A DNA stretch of 11,350 nt, taken from positions 1-11,350 of the forward strand of contig CALAVF010000142.1 in assembly GCA_937892315.1 (NCBI GenBank), given 5' to 3'. The DNA is from an uncultured Prevotellaceae bacterium (GTDB taxonomy: Bacteria > Bacteroidota > Bacteroidia > Bacteroidales > Bacteroidaceae). Positions 1-8,129 of this stretch are shown piece after piece; position 1 is the stretch's first letter; every line of letters begins with the position of its first letter. The notes below the pieces were generated by a model, which did no database searches, was not told the origin of the DNA, and saw only the letters and a program-made list of their open reading frames with translations. The translations under genes were made by a program, and so were the position numbers.

Positions 1-3000
1 GACCAGAAGTACACCACAGAGACCGCTTACACTCCTGGTGGTACATACGGTAACTGGGTGAACCGACTGGAAGGTGATGTCTGGACAGAGCCATACGACG
101 GTGACCAGCACTCTGGCGAGTATTGCTTCCGTATGGAAAACACCGAGGCGTACACAGGTAACACATGGGAACGTGGTTTCATGGTTGGTAACCTGAACTT
201 GAAGGAAAACACGGCTTATCGTGTAAGTTTTTGGGTAAAGGCAGAGCCTACCTATTTAGGTGCCGAGGGTAAAGAGTTGAACACTTCGCTCAAGTCTTCC
301 ATTTCAATCGGGCACGAGTATTGTGACATGCCAATTTCTACCGCCAGCGGTGTACAGTATTATTATAACTACACTTCTGGTGTGATGACAGGTGATTGGA
401 AACGTATTTCTTATGTTACCTACTTCACGAACAAGGCTGACCAGGATGCTCTTTCTATGAATTACACAGGTAAAGAAGATGCAAATGGTAACATCGTGAT
501 TCCACAGGGTGACCCATTCCCCAATGAGTATTTCCTTATTATAAATATGTACAATCCGGGCGAGTATCTGCTGGACGATATCGTTGTGGAGGAAGGCGTG
601 ACATTCAATGCTGCAACATTCCTTGACGATGCAATCAAACTAGACTTCGGATATCCTACCAATATTGCAGATTTGGCAAAAGCCAATGCTGGTGTTTTCT
701 CTCTTGACCCATCATGTGTGACGGTTACCATTGATGGTACGGCTGCCCCAGTACAGTATGTTGAAGGTCAGTCTGATGGCTTCCTTTATGTATTCCTTGA
801 TGGCATTTCCGCTAAGGAAGGTCAGAATGTTGTTGTTAGTTTCACTCCTGCTGCTGATTGCCCAATTATCTACGCTTCAGACAGGCGCCCAAGTGCCGAT
901 GTCGAAAGTGAGATGAAGGTGCTTGGCTTCACCAATGAAACTGCATACTTTGACGAGACAATCGACGTTCTTCCATCTGCATGGGCACCTGCTCAGATGG
1001 TAAGTTCTGTTCCTGAAAACGAGAGTTTTGAACTCGACCCTGCTACATTGAAGAATATTGCAGTGACTTATAATAAGGAATTGAGCATTGAATATGCAAG
1101 TGCGACGCTTTCTTATTCAGACAATTTCGGCAATCATAACATTGACCTGACCAGTGCAATGTCACTGTCAGAAGATAAACTGACGGTCAATGTGGCTCTG
1201 TCAGACTTGAAGGACGGTGAATACACACTCATCCTCTCTGGTGTTGCCAATAGTTTCGGTGTTGAGTGTATTGAAGACCAGGAGGTTACATTCTCTCTTG
1301 GTGCGGACAACGATGACTCTGTATCAGAGGATATTTATGTTTCCGACTTTGATAACGAAATGACAGGCGGTGTTCCTGAAGGTTGGGTGACTTACAATGA
1401 GGCAGGTTTCCACCTCTATGGCTTTAATGATGAGGCTCGTACCTCTCAGTACAACTACAACTGGGGTGGTACTCCTGGTGGTGGCGGTACTCGTCTCTAT
1501 GAAGGTTTCAGTGGCGATTTCGTAAAGGCTATGTATTGGGGAACTCGTGGCACAAATGAAGGTTATGCAGAGTTTGGTTCACAGGTGAAAGACTGGATTC
1601 TGGAAGACGGAACCATTGACCCAGAGATGCCAGAAGGCGTTGCACTGAAACTGGCTCCTCGCAAGTATCAGATTAGTTTCTTGATGGCTGCATGGAAGGG
1701 CGAACCGACTTTCACATTCACACTTGAAGACCTTGATGGTAATGTGTATGCTAAGTTTGAAGACATTCTTGCTGCTCCAAATGTAAATGGTGCAACAGGT
1801 CCTGTTTCTGGTTCGGTGAAGTGTGTCACGGACTTCACAGTTGACAAGGAAGGTTACTATGTTCTCCGCTTCACTGCTGCTGAAGCACAGTGGATGGAAT
1901 ACCTCCTTGCTAACGTGAAACTCATCACCATGCCTTCGAAGGCTGCTTACTACAAGAACTTGCTGAAAGTTGCTACCGAAGAGGCTGAGGCTGTTCTTGA
2001 GACTGCAAAGGGTGAGGAGTATGACGGTGATACGAAGACTGCTTTCTCTGCTGCTATCAACAACGCAAAGACAGGCCACTTCACTTCTCCATCTGAGGTG
2101 AATGCTCTGATTGCCGAACTTGGCACATTGGGCGAGAAGATGACTGCACGTGTCAACAACATCGACGACTTCTCTATCGCACTCATCGAGGCATCTGCTT
2201 CTTACGAGGCTCTTGCAGAGAAGTATCTTACTTCACAGGTGGCTATCGACGCAAAGAAGGTGATCGACCAGTATGCAGACACCAATCCTTCTACACTTTC
2301 TGACGACAAACTCAACGAAGTGACTCCTCTGCTGAAGGAGACTGCCAACAAACTCGCTAACTTGGAGGCAAATGCAAGTCTGCTCACATGGGGTATCACA
2401 AAGGCTGTTCAAACTTACAACACCATCGGCACAAAGGACGATGCTGCTCTCAACGCTGCCCTTGCCGCTGCTGATGACGACCGCACCGTGGCTAACAATC
2501 TTAATGCAGCCAACAAACTCCGTGTTCTCCAGATTCTCGCTAACGAACTGGTAGATGGCCAGATTCCAGACGCTTATCTCACCAAGGTGAACGAGCAGGA
2601 AGAGGTTGACGAATACGATGAGCCAACAGGCAACACCATTTACGACTTCGCTGGTATCGAACTGACAGGTTGTGTACAGAATCCTAAGTTCTATCGTCAG
2701 TTGGATGTGGACGGCATTCCAGGATGGGATCTCGAAGCAGGTTCTGACTCAACAACTCTGAACATTGGTTACGGTGGCGATGCTCCATCGGCAGAGAAGC
2801 CTGTAACTGACCAGTTCATCAATATCTATGGTAACGCAGATTACAACCTTTCACAGACGCTGGAGAACCTGCCAGCAGGTATCTACACCATCAAGTTCTC
2901 TACTCGTACTCCTGTGGTTGACAGAACAGAAGAATTCGGCAAGATTTTCTACTACAACGCACAGAACGAGGCTGGTGAGTGGGATAAGTACATCTACGCA

Positions 3001-3417
3001 GGCTCAGAAGTGACTCCATACAAGGGTGGCACATGGGGCTACGGCAACGATGACAACAACACTTACATTGAGAATGTACAGGTTGGCGCAGAAGGCACGC
3101 TCTTGATTGGTGCACGTGAGCACTACGTTTCTGGCAAGGCCGAGAAGCATGAGGATAACACTCCACAGGATTTCTGGACAGGAACCACCATGTGTGACGA
3201 TGTTCGTATCTTCCTCGTTGCTCCACTTGCAGGTTACGACTATGCAAAGGCTGTTGAGGATTTGGCAGACGCTATCGATACTCTCGCAACAGGTGCAAGC
3301 AATGCGAAGGTTGCAGGTATCTACAGCGTGAGCGGTGCAAGAGTGGCTACTCTCCAGAAGGGTATCAACATCGTGAAACTTGACAATGGCACAGTTCGCA
3401 AGGTGCTTGTAAAGTAA
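1..3417 (+). CDS. Large secreted multi-module, probably glycan-binding surface protein (5' truncated)
   Basis: The reading frame is open from base 1, so the N-terminus lies outside the window; 1138 residues are visible. I see these regions in order (numbered from base 1): a jelly-roll-like carbohydrate-binding module (about 1-199, ending in a LLDDIVVEEG-type strand); two Ig-like beta domains (about 200-305 and 333-435); a second jelly-roll-like module (about 443-644) with a Gly-rich loop; a helical, Ala/Glu/Lys-rich stretch resembling FIVAR-type spacers (about 647-855); a third jelly-roll-like module (about 886-1075); and a short tail (1107-1138) with IYSVSG, QKGINI and KVLVK motifs. The tail resembles the Bacteroidota C-terminal sorting signal and matches that of the GH30-GH43 enzyme downstream. 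No catalytic motif is visible, but one could sit in the missing N-terminus. Glycan binding at the cell surface is inferred from the modules and the neighbours. The domain boundaries are by eye. It is followed by its own terminator. Confidence 0.75.
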   Translation, partial: DQKYTTETAYTPGGTYGNWVNRLEGDVWTEPYDGDQHSGEYCFRMENTEAYTGNTWERGFMVGNLNLKENTAYRVSFWVKAEPTYLGAEGKELNTSLKSSISIGHEYCDMPISTASGVQYYYNYTSGVMTGDWKRISYVTYFTNKADQDALSMNYTGKEDANGNIVIPQGDPFPNEYFLIINMYNPGEYLLDDIVVEEGVTFNAATFLDDAIKLDFGYPTNIADLAKANAGVFSLDPSCVTVTIDGTAAPVQYVEGQSDGFLYVFLDGISAKEGQNVVVSFTPAADCPIIYASDRRPSADVESEMKVLGFTNETAYFDETIDVLPSAWAPAQMVSSVPENESFELDPATLKNIAVTYNKELSIEYASATLSYSDNFGNHNIDLTSAMSLSEDKLTVNVALSDLKDGEYTLILSGVANSFGVECIEDQEVTFSLGADNDDSVSEDIYVSDFDNEMTGGVPEGWVTYNEAGFHLYGFNDEARTSQYNYNWGGTPGGGGTRLYEGFSGDFVKAMYWGTRGTNEGYAEFGSQVKDWILEDGTIDPEMPEGVALKLAPRKYQISFLMAAWKGEPTFTFTLEDLDGNVYAKFEDILAAPNVNGATGPVSGSVKCVTDFTVDKEGYYVLRFTAAEAQWMEYLLANVKLITMPSKAAYYKNLLKVATEEAEAVLETAKGEEYDGDTKTAFSAAINNAKTGHFTSPSEVNALIAELGTLGEKMTARVNNIDDFSIALIEASASYEALAEKYLTSQVAIDAKKVIDQYADTNPSTLSDDKLNEVTPLLKETANKLANLEANASLLTWGITKAVQTYNTIGTKDDAALNAALAAADDDRTVANNLNAANKLRVLQILANELVDGQIPDAYLTKVNEQEEVDEYDEPTGNTIYDFAGIELTGCVQNPKFYRQLDVDGIPGWDLEAGSDSTTLNIGYGGDAPSAEKPVTDQFINIYGNADYNLSQTLENLPAGIYTIKFSTRTPVVDRTEEFGKIFYYNAQNEAGEWDKYIYAGSEVTPYKGGTWGYGNDDNNTYIENVQVGAEGTLLIGAREHYVSGKAEKHEDNTPQDFWTGTTMCDDVRIFLVAPLAGYDYAKAVEDLADAIDTLATGASNAKVAGIYSVSGARVATLQKGINIVKLDNGTVRKVLVK

Positions 3418-3456
3418 GAAGTTCTCCTTGAGTAAAACATAAAATAAATTGCAATG

Positions 3457-3492
3457 GCGGGGTGGTCGATAGTTGCCACCCTGCTTTTTTTT
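3457..3492 (+). terminator. Rho-independent terminator after the large surface protein
   Basis: A 9-bp GC-rich stem pairs 3457-3465 (GCGGGGTGG) with 3476-3484 (CCACCCTGC), with one G-T wobble and a 10-base loop. Eight T residues follow at 3485-3492. It lies 40 bases after the stop codon and separates the upstream gene from the HTCS transcription unit. An ATG at 3454, in frame with the HTCS gene, falls at the base of this hairpin and so is not a credible start. Confidence 0.92.
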
Positions 3493-3501
3493 ACTTTTTT
3501 C

Positions 3502-3531
3502 TTGTCATGTAAGACTTTTTTGTTAACTTTG
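3502..3531 (+). promoter_or_regulatory. Bacteroidota-type promoter of the HTCS gene
   Basis: A perfect -7 box TAACTTTG lies at 3524-3531, followed by C. A TTG at 3502-3504 sits 19 bases upstream and fits the -33 element used by the Bacteroidota primary sigma factor. The predicted transcript start is near 3537, which leaves a leader of about 20 AT-rich bases before the ATG at 3559. There is no Shine-Dalgarno sequence, as is usual in this phylum. The near-consensus promoter suggests basal expression of the sensor independent of its own activation. Confidence 0.75.
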
Positions 3532-3558
3532 CACGCAAATAACAATTGCTTACTAACT

Positions 3559-6500
3559 ATGAGACGCTATTTTTTGTGCTTTCTGTCTCTGTCTGTTCTT
3601 GCCGTTTCGGGGGCGAGTGCTCAGAGTGTAATGCTGCTGAGTTCTAAACAGGGTCTGTCTAATTCTTGCATCCGCAATATCTATGAGGATAGCCGTCATA
3701 ACATCTGGGTGACGACGCAGAACGGCTTGAACCGTTTCGACGGGGTGAAGGTGAATGTGTATCGGCATGAGGTGGGCGACCCGAACTCGCTGCTGCATGA
3801 CGAGAGTACGTTCGTGCTGGAGTGTGACAGCAACACCATGCTGATAGGTACGGCTGCGGGGCTGCAAGTGCTGGACCTGGTGACGGATTGCTTCACGTCG
3901 CTTCCTTTCGTCAATGAGGGGGGGGACACGATTCGTCCGCGGGTGGTCAGCATCGCACGGATTGAGGGCGGCAAGCGATATGTGGCATGCATGGCGGGGT
4001 ATGGGCATTGCTATCTGGACAGGGATGGGGATGGCTTGTGGACATTGACGCCGACGGCTGATTTCCAGACGGAGGGGGGGCTTTCAACGCCTGTGCAGTT
4101 GTTTGAAGATAAGGAACAGAATCTTTGGCTCGTTAACGACCGCCATGTCGTCTACAGAAGGACGGCAAGGGGATTCAAGAAATATGCGGAAGTTCCGAAT
4201 GCGCTGAAGTTGAGCATGAGCGTCAGCAAGAAGTTGTATGTGGCGACGATGACGGATGGTATTTATGTGTATAATGGTGAAGCCGACCGCTTCGACCAGG
4301 TGGCGACGGGTGCCGAGGTCGGGGGCGTGGTGTGCGGCTTTAATCCCTGGACATTGGGCAGAATGTTCATCAGCACGGATGGAAAAGGTGTGCGTGTGTT
4401 TAACGAGAACACGGGGCAGGTGACGCAGAGCACGCTGATTGTGAGTGACTTTGACCTTGCTTCGAGCAATGTGAAGGATGCGATTGGCGATTCGTTTGGC
4501 AACGTCTGGATTGGTGTCTATTGGAAGGGTCTTGTGGTCAAGCCTGTCAATCAATCGCCTTTTGAATATATCGGTCGTAACTCCATCACGAAAAACGCCA
4601 TCGGCACGAATGCCGTGTTTGCGCTGGCTCCGAATGGCGACGGACAGGTGTGGGTGGGCACGGACAATGACGGGCTTTACCTGATGGCGGCGGACGGCTC
4701 TTCGTCGCAGCATTGGGACTGGAGGACGAATGCAGGAATGCCTCATGCCTTTTCGTCCATTCACTGCATCTCGCCGATGAACTTGCTGCTGGGCACCTAT
4801 TCGGACGGGTTGTGGCAGATGAGGAATGGCAGTATCTCGCTCGTGACGCGTGAAATACCGCATATTTTTGAAGTGAAGCCTGCAAGAGACCCTGGCTGTT
4901 ACTGGATTGCCACATTGGGCAATGGCTTCTATCACTACAATCTGTCGACGGGGCAATCCATTCAGTACACGGCGGATTGGAGTCGTGGAGAGGAGGGCAC
5001 GAAGATTATTGGCAATCCCTACGTGACGACGCTGATGCAGATAGACCGTCATCTGTATGCAGGTACTGCCGACGGTCTGGTCATCTGCGATGTGGAGAGT
5101 GGGGGCATCATCAAAAATGCCAGCCAGAAGATTCTGAGCGGCATGACCATTCGCCATACGGCTCTGTCGGAGGATGGCTCCACGCTTTGGATTGGCACCA
5201 ATGCAGGGTTGGTGGAACTGGATAGAAAGTCGTTGGAAACTCACACCTACACAACCGTGGATGGCATTCCTAACAACAATGTGGTGGCGGTTGCCATCGA
5301 GGACGGAACGCTGTGGCTCTCAACCGACTTGGGCATGGCATACATGGACAAGGATACGGGGCATTTCAACTGCTTCTATTCCGACGACGGGTTGCAGGAC
5401 AATGAGTTTAGCCGTGGTGCCGTGCTGGTGCATAAGGGACGCTTCTATTTTGGCGGCATCGGCGGTATGACTTATTTTGACACGAAAGTGTTGGAACAGT
5501 GGCAAGAAGGTTCGGAGCACCGTTCGCACCTCAAACTGAATGAGGTGTATGTGGGTGGCAAGGCTGTACATCATGGCGATTTCTCTGGCAGTTACATGAT
5601 ATTGCAAGGTCTGCTCGAAGATTGTGGACGTATCGATTTGTGCCATACGGACAACCACTTCACGCTGGAACTCTGCGTGGAGGGCATCAGCAATCAGCAT
5701 ATCGAATATGAGTATAGTGTCAATGATGGTCCTTGGATGAGTCAGGCAACGAACAACAGTCTGATTGTCTTTGAAAACTTGAAGCCCGGCACTTATCATG
5801 TTCGTTTGCGTGCCTTGACGTTTGGACTGATCAGCGAAGAGCGTGAGTTCGTTGCGGTCATCCATCCTGCATGGTATGAATCGTGGTGGGCAAAAGCCAT
5901 CTACGCCGCACTTTTCGTCCTGTTGTGCTGGTTGGTATTGGCGATTGTTCGTCGCCAGATGGCTGTCAGGAGGGCGGAGGAACGTCATCGCCACATAGAG
6001 GAACTCAACGAGGCAAAGATTCAGTTCTTCATGAACGTCAGCCATGAAATTCGTACCCCTATGACATTGATTATGGCTCCGCTGGAGAAATTGCTCAGCA
6101 CCGATAAGGATGAGGACCGTCAACGTAACTATAAGTTAATCAAACAAAATTCCAATCGAATCCTTCGCCTGATTAACCAGACGATGGATGTGCGGAAGAT
6201 AGAGCAGGGCAAATTCTCGCTTGACTACCATAGCGTGGAACTGGTGAGTTTCTTGCAGGGCATCTTTGACGTGTTTACGTCCAATGCCGAGAGCCATAAC
6301 ATTGACTATCGGTTCATCCATGAAGGTTTGGACAGTTATCCCGTTTACGTTGACGGCGAGAACATGGACAAGGTGGTGATGAATCTGCTGTCCAATGCCT
6401 TCAAGTTCACACCGGATGGCGGTAAAATCACCTTGGTGCTGGAAGGTCTGCAGCGACGTTTCACGTTGAAGGTGATGGATTCGGGTGTCGGCATCTCTGA

Positions 6501-7668
6501 CGAGGCAAAGCCTGTCATCTTCGACCGATTCTATTCAACGCCGCACCAGAAAGGCAACATTGGTACAGGCATTGGCTTGAATTTGGCATCCATGCTGGTG
6601 AAACTGCACCAGGGGACGATAGAAGTGGCTGATAATCCCGAGGGACAGGGCACAGTCTTTACGGTCAATATGCCAAAGGGCGACAAGTCTCTCTGTGCGT
6701 TCCGTCCTTATGCAAAGAAGGAAAAAGCCGCTCGGGCAGAAGAGGCGAAAGTGGTGGATGAAAAGCCCGAGAAACAGCCCGAAGAACAACCAAAGGGACA
6801 GGCTGCGGCATCCAAGCAAGAAGAGGTTGACGCGGAAACGGCACCTTTGCTGACCATTCAGAAACCGACCGACACACATCGCAAGAATGCCGTTTTGGTG
6901 GAAGATGACGAGTCTATCCGTCAGTATGTCCACAGCGAGTTGTCCTCCGACTTGGTCATCCATTCATGCTCGAATGGTCAGGAGGCATGGGATTACATCA
7001 TTTCCCATCCTGGCAAGGTCGATGTCGTCATCAGTGACATCATGATGCCCGTGATGGATGGCTTGACGCTGTGTCAAAAACTGAAATCGAACTTCAACAC
7101 CAATCATATTCCGATTATCCTGATGACTGCGCTGGGCAGCGATGCCGACCGCATTGTGGGTATCACCAACGGGGCAGATGCTTACGTGTCGAAGCCTTTC
7201 AATATTGATGTGCTGCGTACCACCGTGGTACAGTTGATGAAGTCACGCCAACTTTTGCAAGGCAAGTTCCATGGCGACAAGCAGCAGGAGGAAAAGATTG
7301 ACAAGGTGGAACTGGAATCGCCAGACGAGCACCTGATGAAGCGTGTGATGAAAGTCATCAACGAAAACATGGACAATTCAGAACTGTCGGTAGAAGTCAT
7401 TGCCGATAAGGTGGGCATCAGCCGTGTGCATTTCTATCGGAAGATGAAAGACCTGACCGGACAGGCACCACGCGATTTCGTCAAGTATGTGCGTCTCAAA
7501 GAGGCTGCCCGCTTGCTGTCGGAAAAGAAACTCGACATCACAGGTGTCAGCATTGCGACAGGTTTCAAGTCTTTGTCCGCATTCTCTACCAACTTCAAGT
7601 CTCTCTATGGCTTGTCACCCACCGAATGGGTCAAGAAGATGGAGCAAGAGCAAGAAGAAGAGAAATAA
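3559..7668 (+). CDS. Hybrid two-component system sensor-regulator (HTCS)
   Basis: A single 1369-residue protein joins sensor, kinase and transcription activator, as in the HTCS regulators of Bacteroidota polysaccharide loci. Residues 1-21 form a signal peptide (probable cleavage ASA|Q). Residues about 24-680 carry repeated W-I/V-G-T and G-L-x motifs of Reg_prop beta-propeller blades. A Y_Y_Y domain lies at about 697-765 and one membrane helix at 777-797. The HisKA motif NVSHEIRTP places the phospho-acceptor at His829. ATPase motifs are N-box Asn942/Asn946, DSGVGIS from Asp974 and GTGIG at 1002-1006. A charged Glu/Lys/Gln linker (about 1053-1109) precedes the receiver, which has Asp1116/Asp1117, phospho-acceptor Asp1160, Thr1190 and Lys1212. 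An AraC-family helix-turn-helix domain fills about 1260-1365. All key residues are present. The ATG at 3559 was chosen because it starts the signal peptide and lies just behind a good promoter. The likely ligand is a xylan-type oligosaccharide in the periplasm, inferred only from the GH30-GH43 gene next door. Confidence 0.96.
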   Translation: MRRYFLCFLSLSVLAVSGASAQSVMLLSSKQGLSNSCIRNIYEDSRHNIWVTTQNGLNRFDGVKVNVYRHEVGDPNSLLHDESTFVLECDSNTMLIGTAAGLQVLDLVTDCFTSLPFVNEGGDTIRPRVVSIARIEGGKRYVACMAGYGHCYLDRDGDGLWTLTPTADFQTEGGLSTPVQLFEDKEQNLWLVNDRHVVYRRTARGFKKYAEVPNALKLSMSVSKKLYVATMTDGIYVYNGEADRFDQVATGAEVGGVVCGFNPWTLGRMFISTDGKGVRVFNENTGQVTQSTLIVSDFDLASSNVKDAIGDSFGNVWIGVYWKGLVVKPVNQSPFEYIGRNSITKNAIGTNAVFALAPNGDGQVWVGTDNDGLYLMAADGSSSQHWDWRTNAGMPHAFSSIHCISPMNLLLGTYSDGLWQMRNGSISLVTREIPHIFEVKPARDPGCYWIATLGNGFYHYNLSTGQSIQYTADWSRGEEGTKIIGNPYVTTLMQIDRHLYAGTADGLVICDVESGGIIKNASQKILSGMTIRHTALSEDGSTLWIGTNAGLVELDRKSLETHTYTTVDGIPNNNVVAVAIEDGTLWLSTDLGMAYMDKDTGHFNCFYSDDGLQDNEFSRGAVLVHKGRFYFGGIGGMTYFDTKVLEQWQEGSEHRSHLKLNEVYVGGKAVHHGDFSGSYMILQGLLEDCGRIDLCHTDNHFTLELCVEGISNQHIEYEYSVNDGPWMSQATNNSLIVFENLKPGTYHVRLRALTFGLISEEREFVAVIHPAWYESWWAKAIYAALFVLLCWLVLAIVRRQMAVRRAEERHRHIEELNEAKIQFFMNVSHEIRTPMTLIMAPLEKLLSTDKDEDRQRNYKLIKQNSNRILRLINQTMDVRKIEQGKFSLDYHSVELVSFLQGIFDVFTSNAESHNIDYRFIHEGLDSYPVYVDGENMDKVVMNLLSNAFKFTPDGGKITLVLEGLQRRFTLKVMDSGVGISDEAKPVIFDRFYSTPHQKGNIGTGIGLNLASMLVKLHQGTIEVADNPEGQGTVFTVNMPKGDKSLCAFRPYAKKEKAARAEEAKVVDEKPEKQPEEQPKGQAAASKQEEVDAETAPLLTIQKPTDTHRKNAVLVEDDESIRQYVHSELSSDLVIHSCSNGQEAWDYIISHPGKVDVVISDIMMPVMDGLTLCQKLKSNFNTNHIPIILMTALGSDADRIVGITNGADAYVSKPFNIDVLRTTVVQLMKSRQLLQGKFHGDKQQEEKIDKVELESPDEHLMKRVMKVINENMDNSELSVEVIADKVGISRVHFYRKMKDLTGQAPRDFVKYVRLKEAARLLSEKKLDITGVSIATGFKSLSAFSTNFKSLYGLSPTEWVKKMEQEQEEEK

Positions 7669-7685
7669 GGTGGAAACGACAGGGC

Positions 7686-7710
7686 TGCCCTTTTCTCTCT
7701 CGGAAGGGCA
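7686..7710 (+). terminator. Hairpin just after the HTCS stop codon, possible weak terminator
   Basis: TGCCCTT (7686-7692) pairs perfectly with AAGGGCA (7704-7710) around an 11-base loop, starting 17 bases after the HTCS stop codon. No T-run follows, so it may be only a 3'-end stabilising hairpin, working together with the stronger hairpin 20 bases further on. Confidence 0.4.
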
Positions 7711-7729
7711 ACTTCTGTATTTCAAACAA

Positions 7730-7760
7730 AAAGGGCTCCCTTCTCACGAAGGAAGCCTTT
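7730..7760. terminator. Probable bidirectional intrinsic terminator
   Basis: A near-complete stem pairs 7730-7743 (AAAGGGCTCCCTTC) with 7748-7760 (GAAGGAAGCCTTT) around the loop TCAC, with one bulged G and one C-A mismatch. On the plus strand the T-run is short (TTTCTT), serving as the end of the HTCS transcript. On the minus strand the hairpin is followed by TTTTTGTTTG, a better T-tract, so it could also end a minus-strand transcript coming from the box at 7907-7914. Confidence 0.65.
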
Positions 7761-7906
7761 CTTGACTAACTAACTAATTATTAACCTATTTATTAACTTT
7801 ACTAACTGAGATGCTATTACAACATATCAAACTAACTTTTATGAACTTGCTTTGTCAAAGAATCTCGCTGGATTCTCTCTAACCAATACCTTTTGGTTTT
7901 CTGATG

Positions 7907-7914
7907 CAAAGTTA
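7907..7914 (-). promoter_or_regulatory. Minus-strand -7 promoter box
   Basis: On the minus strand the sequence reads TAACTTTGC, identical to the -7 box of the HTCS promoter. No TTG-type -33 element is present at the expected 19-21 bases upstream, so activity is uncertain. A transcript starting here would run leftward for roughly 170 bases through several small hairpins to the terminator at 7730-7760. It would contain no obvious gene. Confidence 0.35.
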
Positions 7915-7943
7915 CGGACTTTTTTCCTGTCCCTTTTTCATTG

Positions 7944-8012
7944 ATGTTTCATTTGTTTGTGCTCATGGAACAGGTGCGTGTTTTAGTCCCAAATGTTTCA
8001 TAAGTGAAAACA
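7944..8012. promoter_or_regulatory. Possible operator repeats upstream of the GH30-GH43 promoter
   Basis: The 9-mer ATGTTTCAT occurs at 7944-7952 and again at 7993-8001, 49 bases apart. The second copy is also the left arm of an imperfect inverted repeat: TGTTTCA (7994-8000) and TGAAAACA (8005-8012), with one bulged T. Its centre lies about 60 bases upstream of the predicted transcript start near 8065. AraC-type output domains of HTCS proteins usually bind repeats upstream of a weak promoter, so this is a reasonable candidate target of the regulator encoded next door. That link is inference. Confidence 0.35.
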
Positions 8013-8051
8013 AAAGTATCGGAGGGGAATGCCGCGAGGGCTAATAATGCG

Positions 8052-8059
8052 TACATTTG
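8052..8059 (+). promoter_or_regulatory. -7 promoter box of the GH30-GH43 gene
   Basis: TACATTTG fits the Bacteroidota -7 consensus TAnnTTTG and is followed by C. No TTG lies 19-21 bases upstream, where the sequence is GC-rich (around 8029-8033). A good -7 box without a -33 element is what an activator-dependent promoter would look like. The predicted transcript begins near 8065 and has a leader of about 70 bases. Confidence 0.55.
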
Positions 8060-8075
8060 CAACCGAAATCCAAAA

Positions 8076-8129
8076 ACTTACAAACTCAAAAAACTTATAG
8101 ACTTTTATAGACTTACGAACTCAAAAACT
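8076..8129 (+). repeat. Repetitive A-rich leader with tandem and direct repeats
   Basis: TTATAGACTT occurs twice in perfect tandem (8095-8104 and 8105-8114). A longer unit, ACTTACAAACTC followed by an A-run and CT, occurs at 8076-8095 and recurs with one base change and one A fewer at 8111-8129. The repeats fill the untranslated leader up to five bases before the ATG at 8135. There is no Shine-Dalgarno sequence. Confidence 0.8.

Noticed and set aside
58..60. GTG as start of the first gene
   Set aside because: The frame is open from base 1 and the protein sequence before this codon continues the same beta-rich module, so the GTG is an internal valine.
3454..3558. Upstream ATG that would extend the HTCS by 35 residues
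   Set aside because: It lies in the terminator hairpin and upstream of the promoter at 3502-3531. The ATG at 3559 begins a proper signal peptide.
4084..5244. 386-codon open frame on the minus strand inside the HTCS gene
   Set aside because: It mirrors a gene with clear domains on the other strand, is rich in His and Arg as antisense frames are, and shows no family motif.
5320..6123. 267-codon minus-strand open frame inside the HTCS gene
   Set aside because: It is antisense to the Y_Y_Y, membrane and HisKA regions, which are well conserved on the plus strand. No motifs or promoter are visible.
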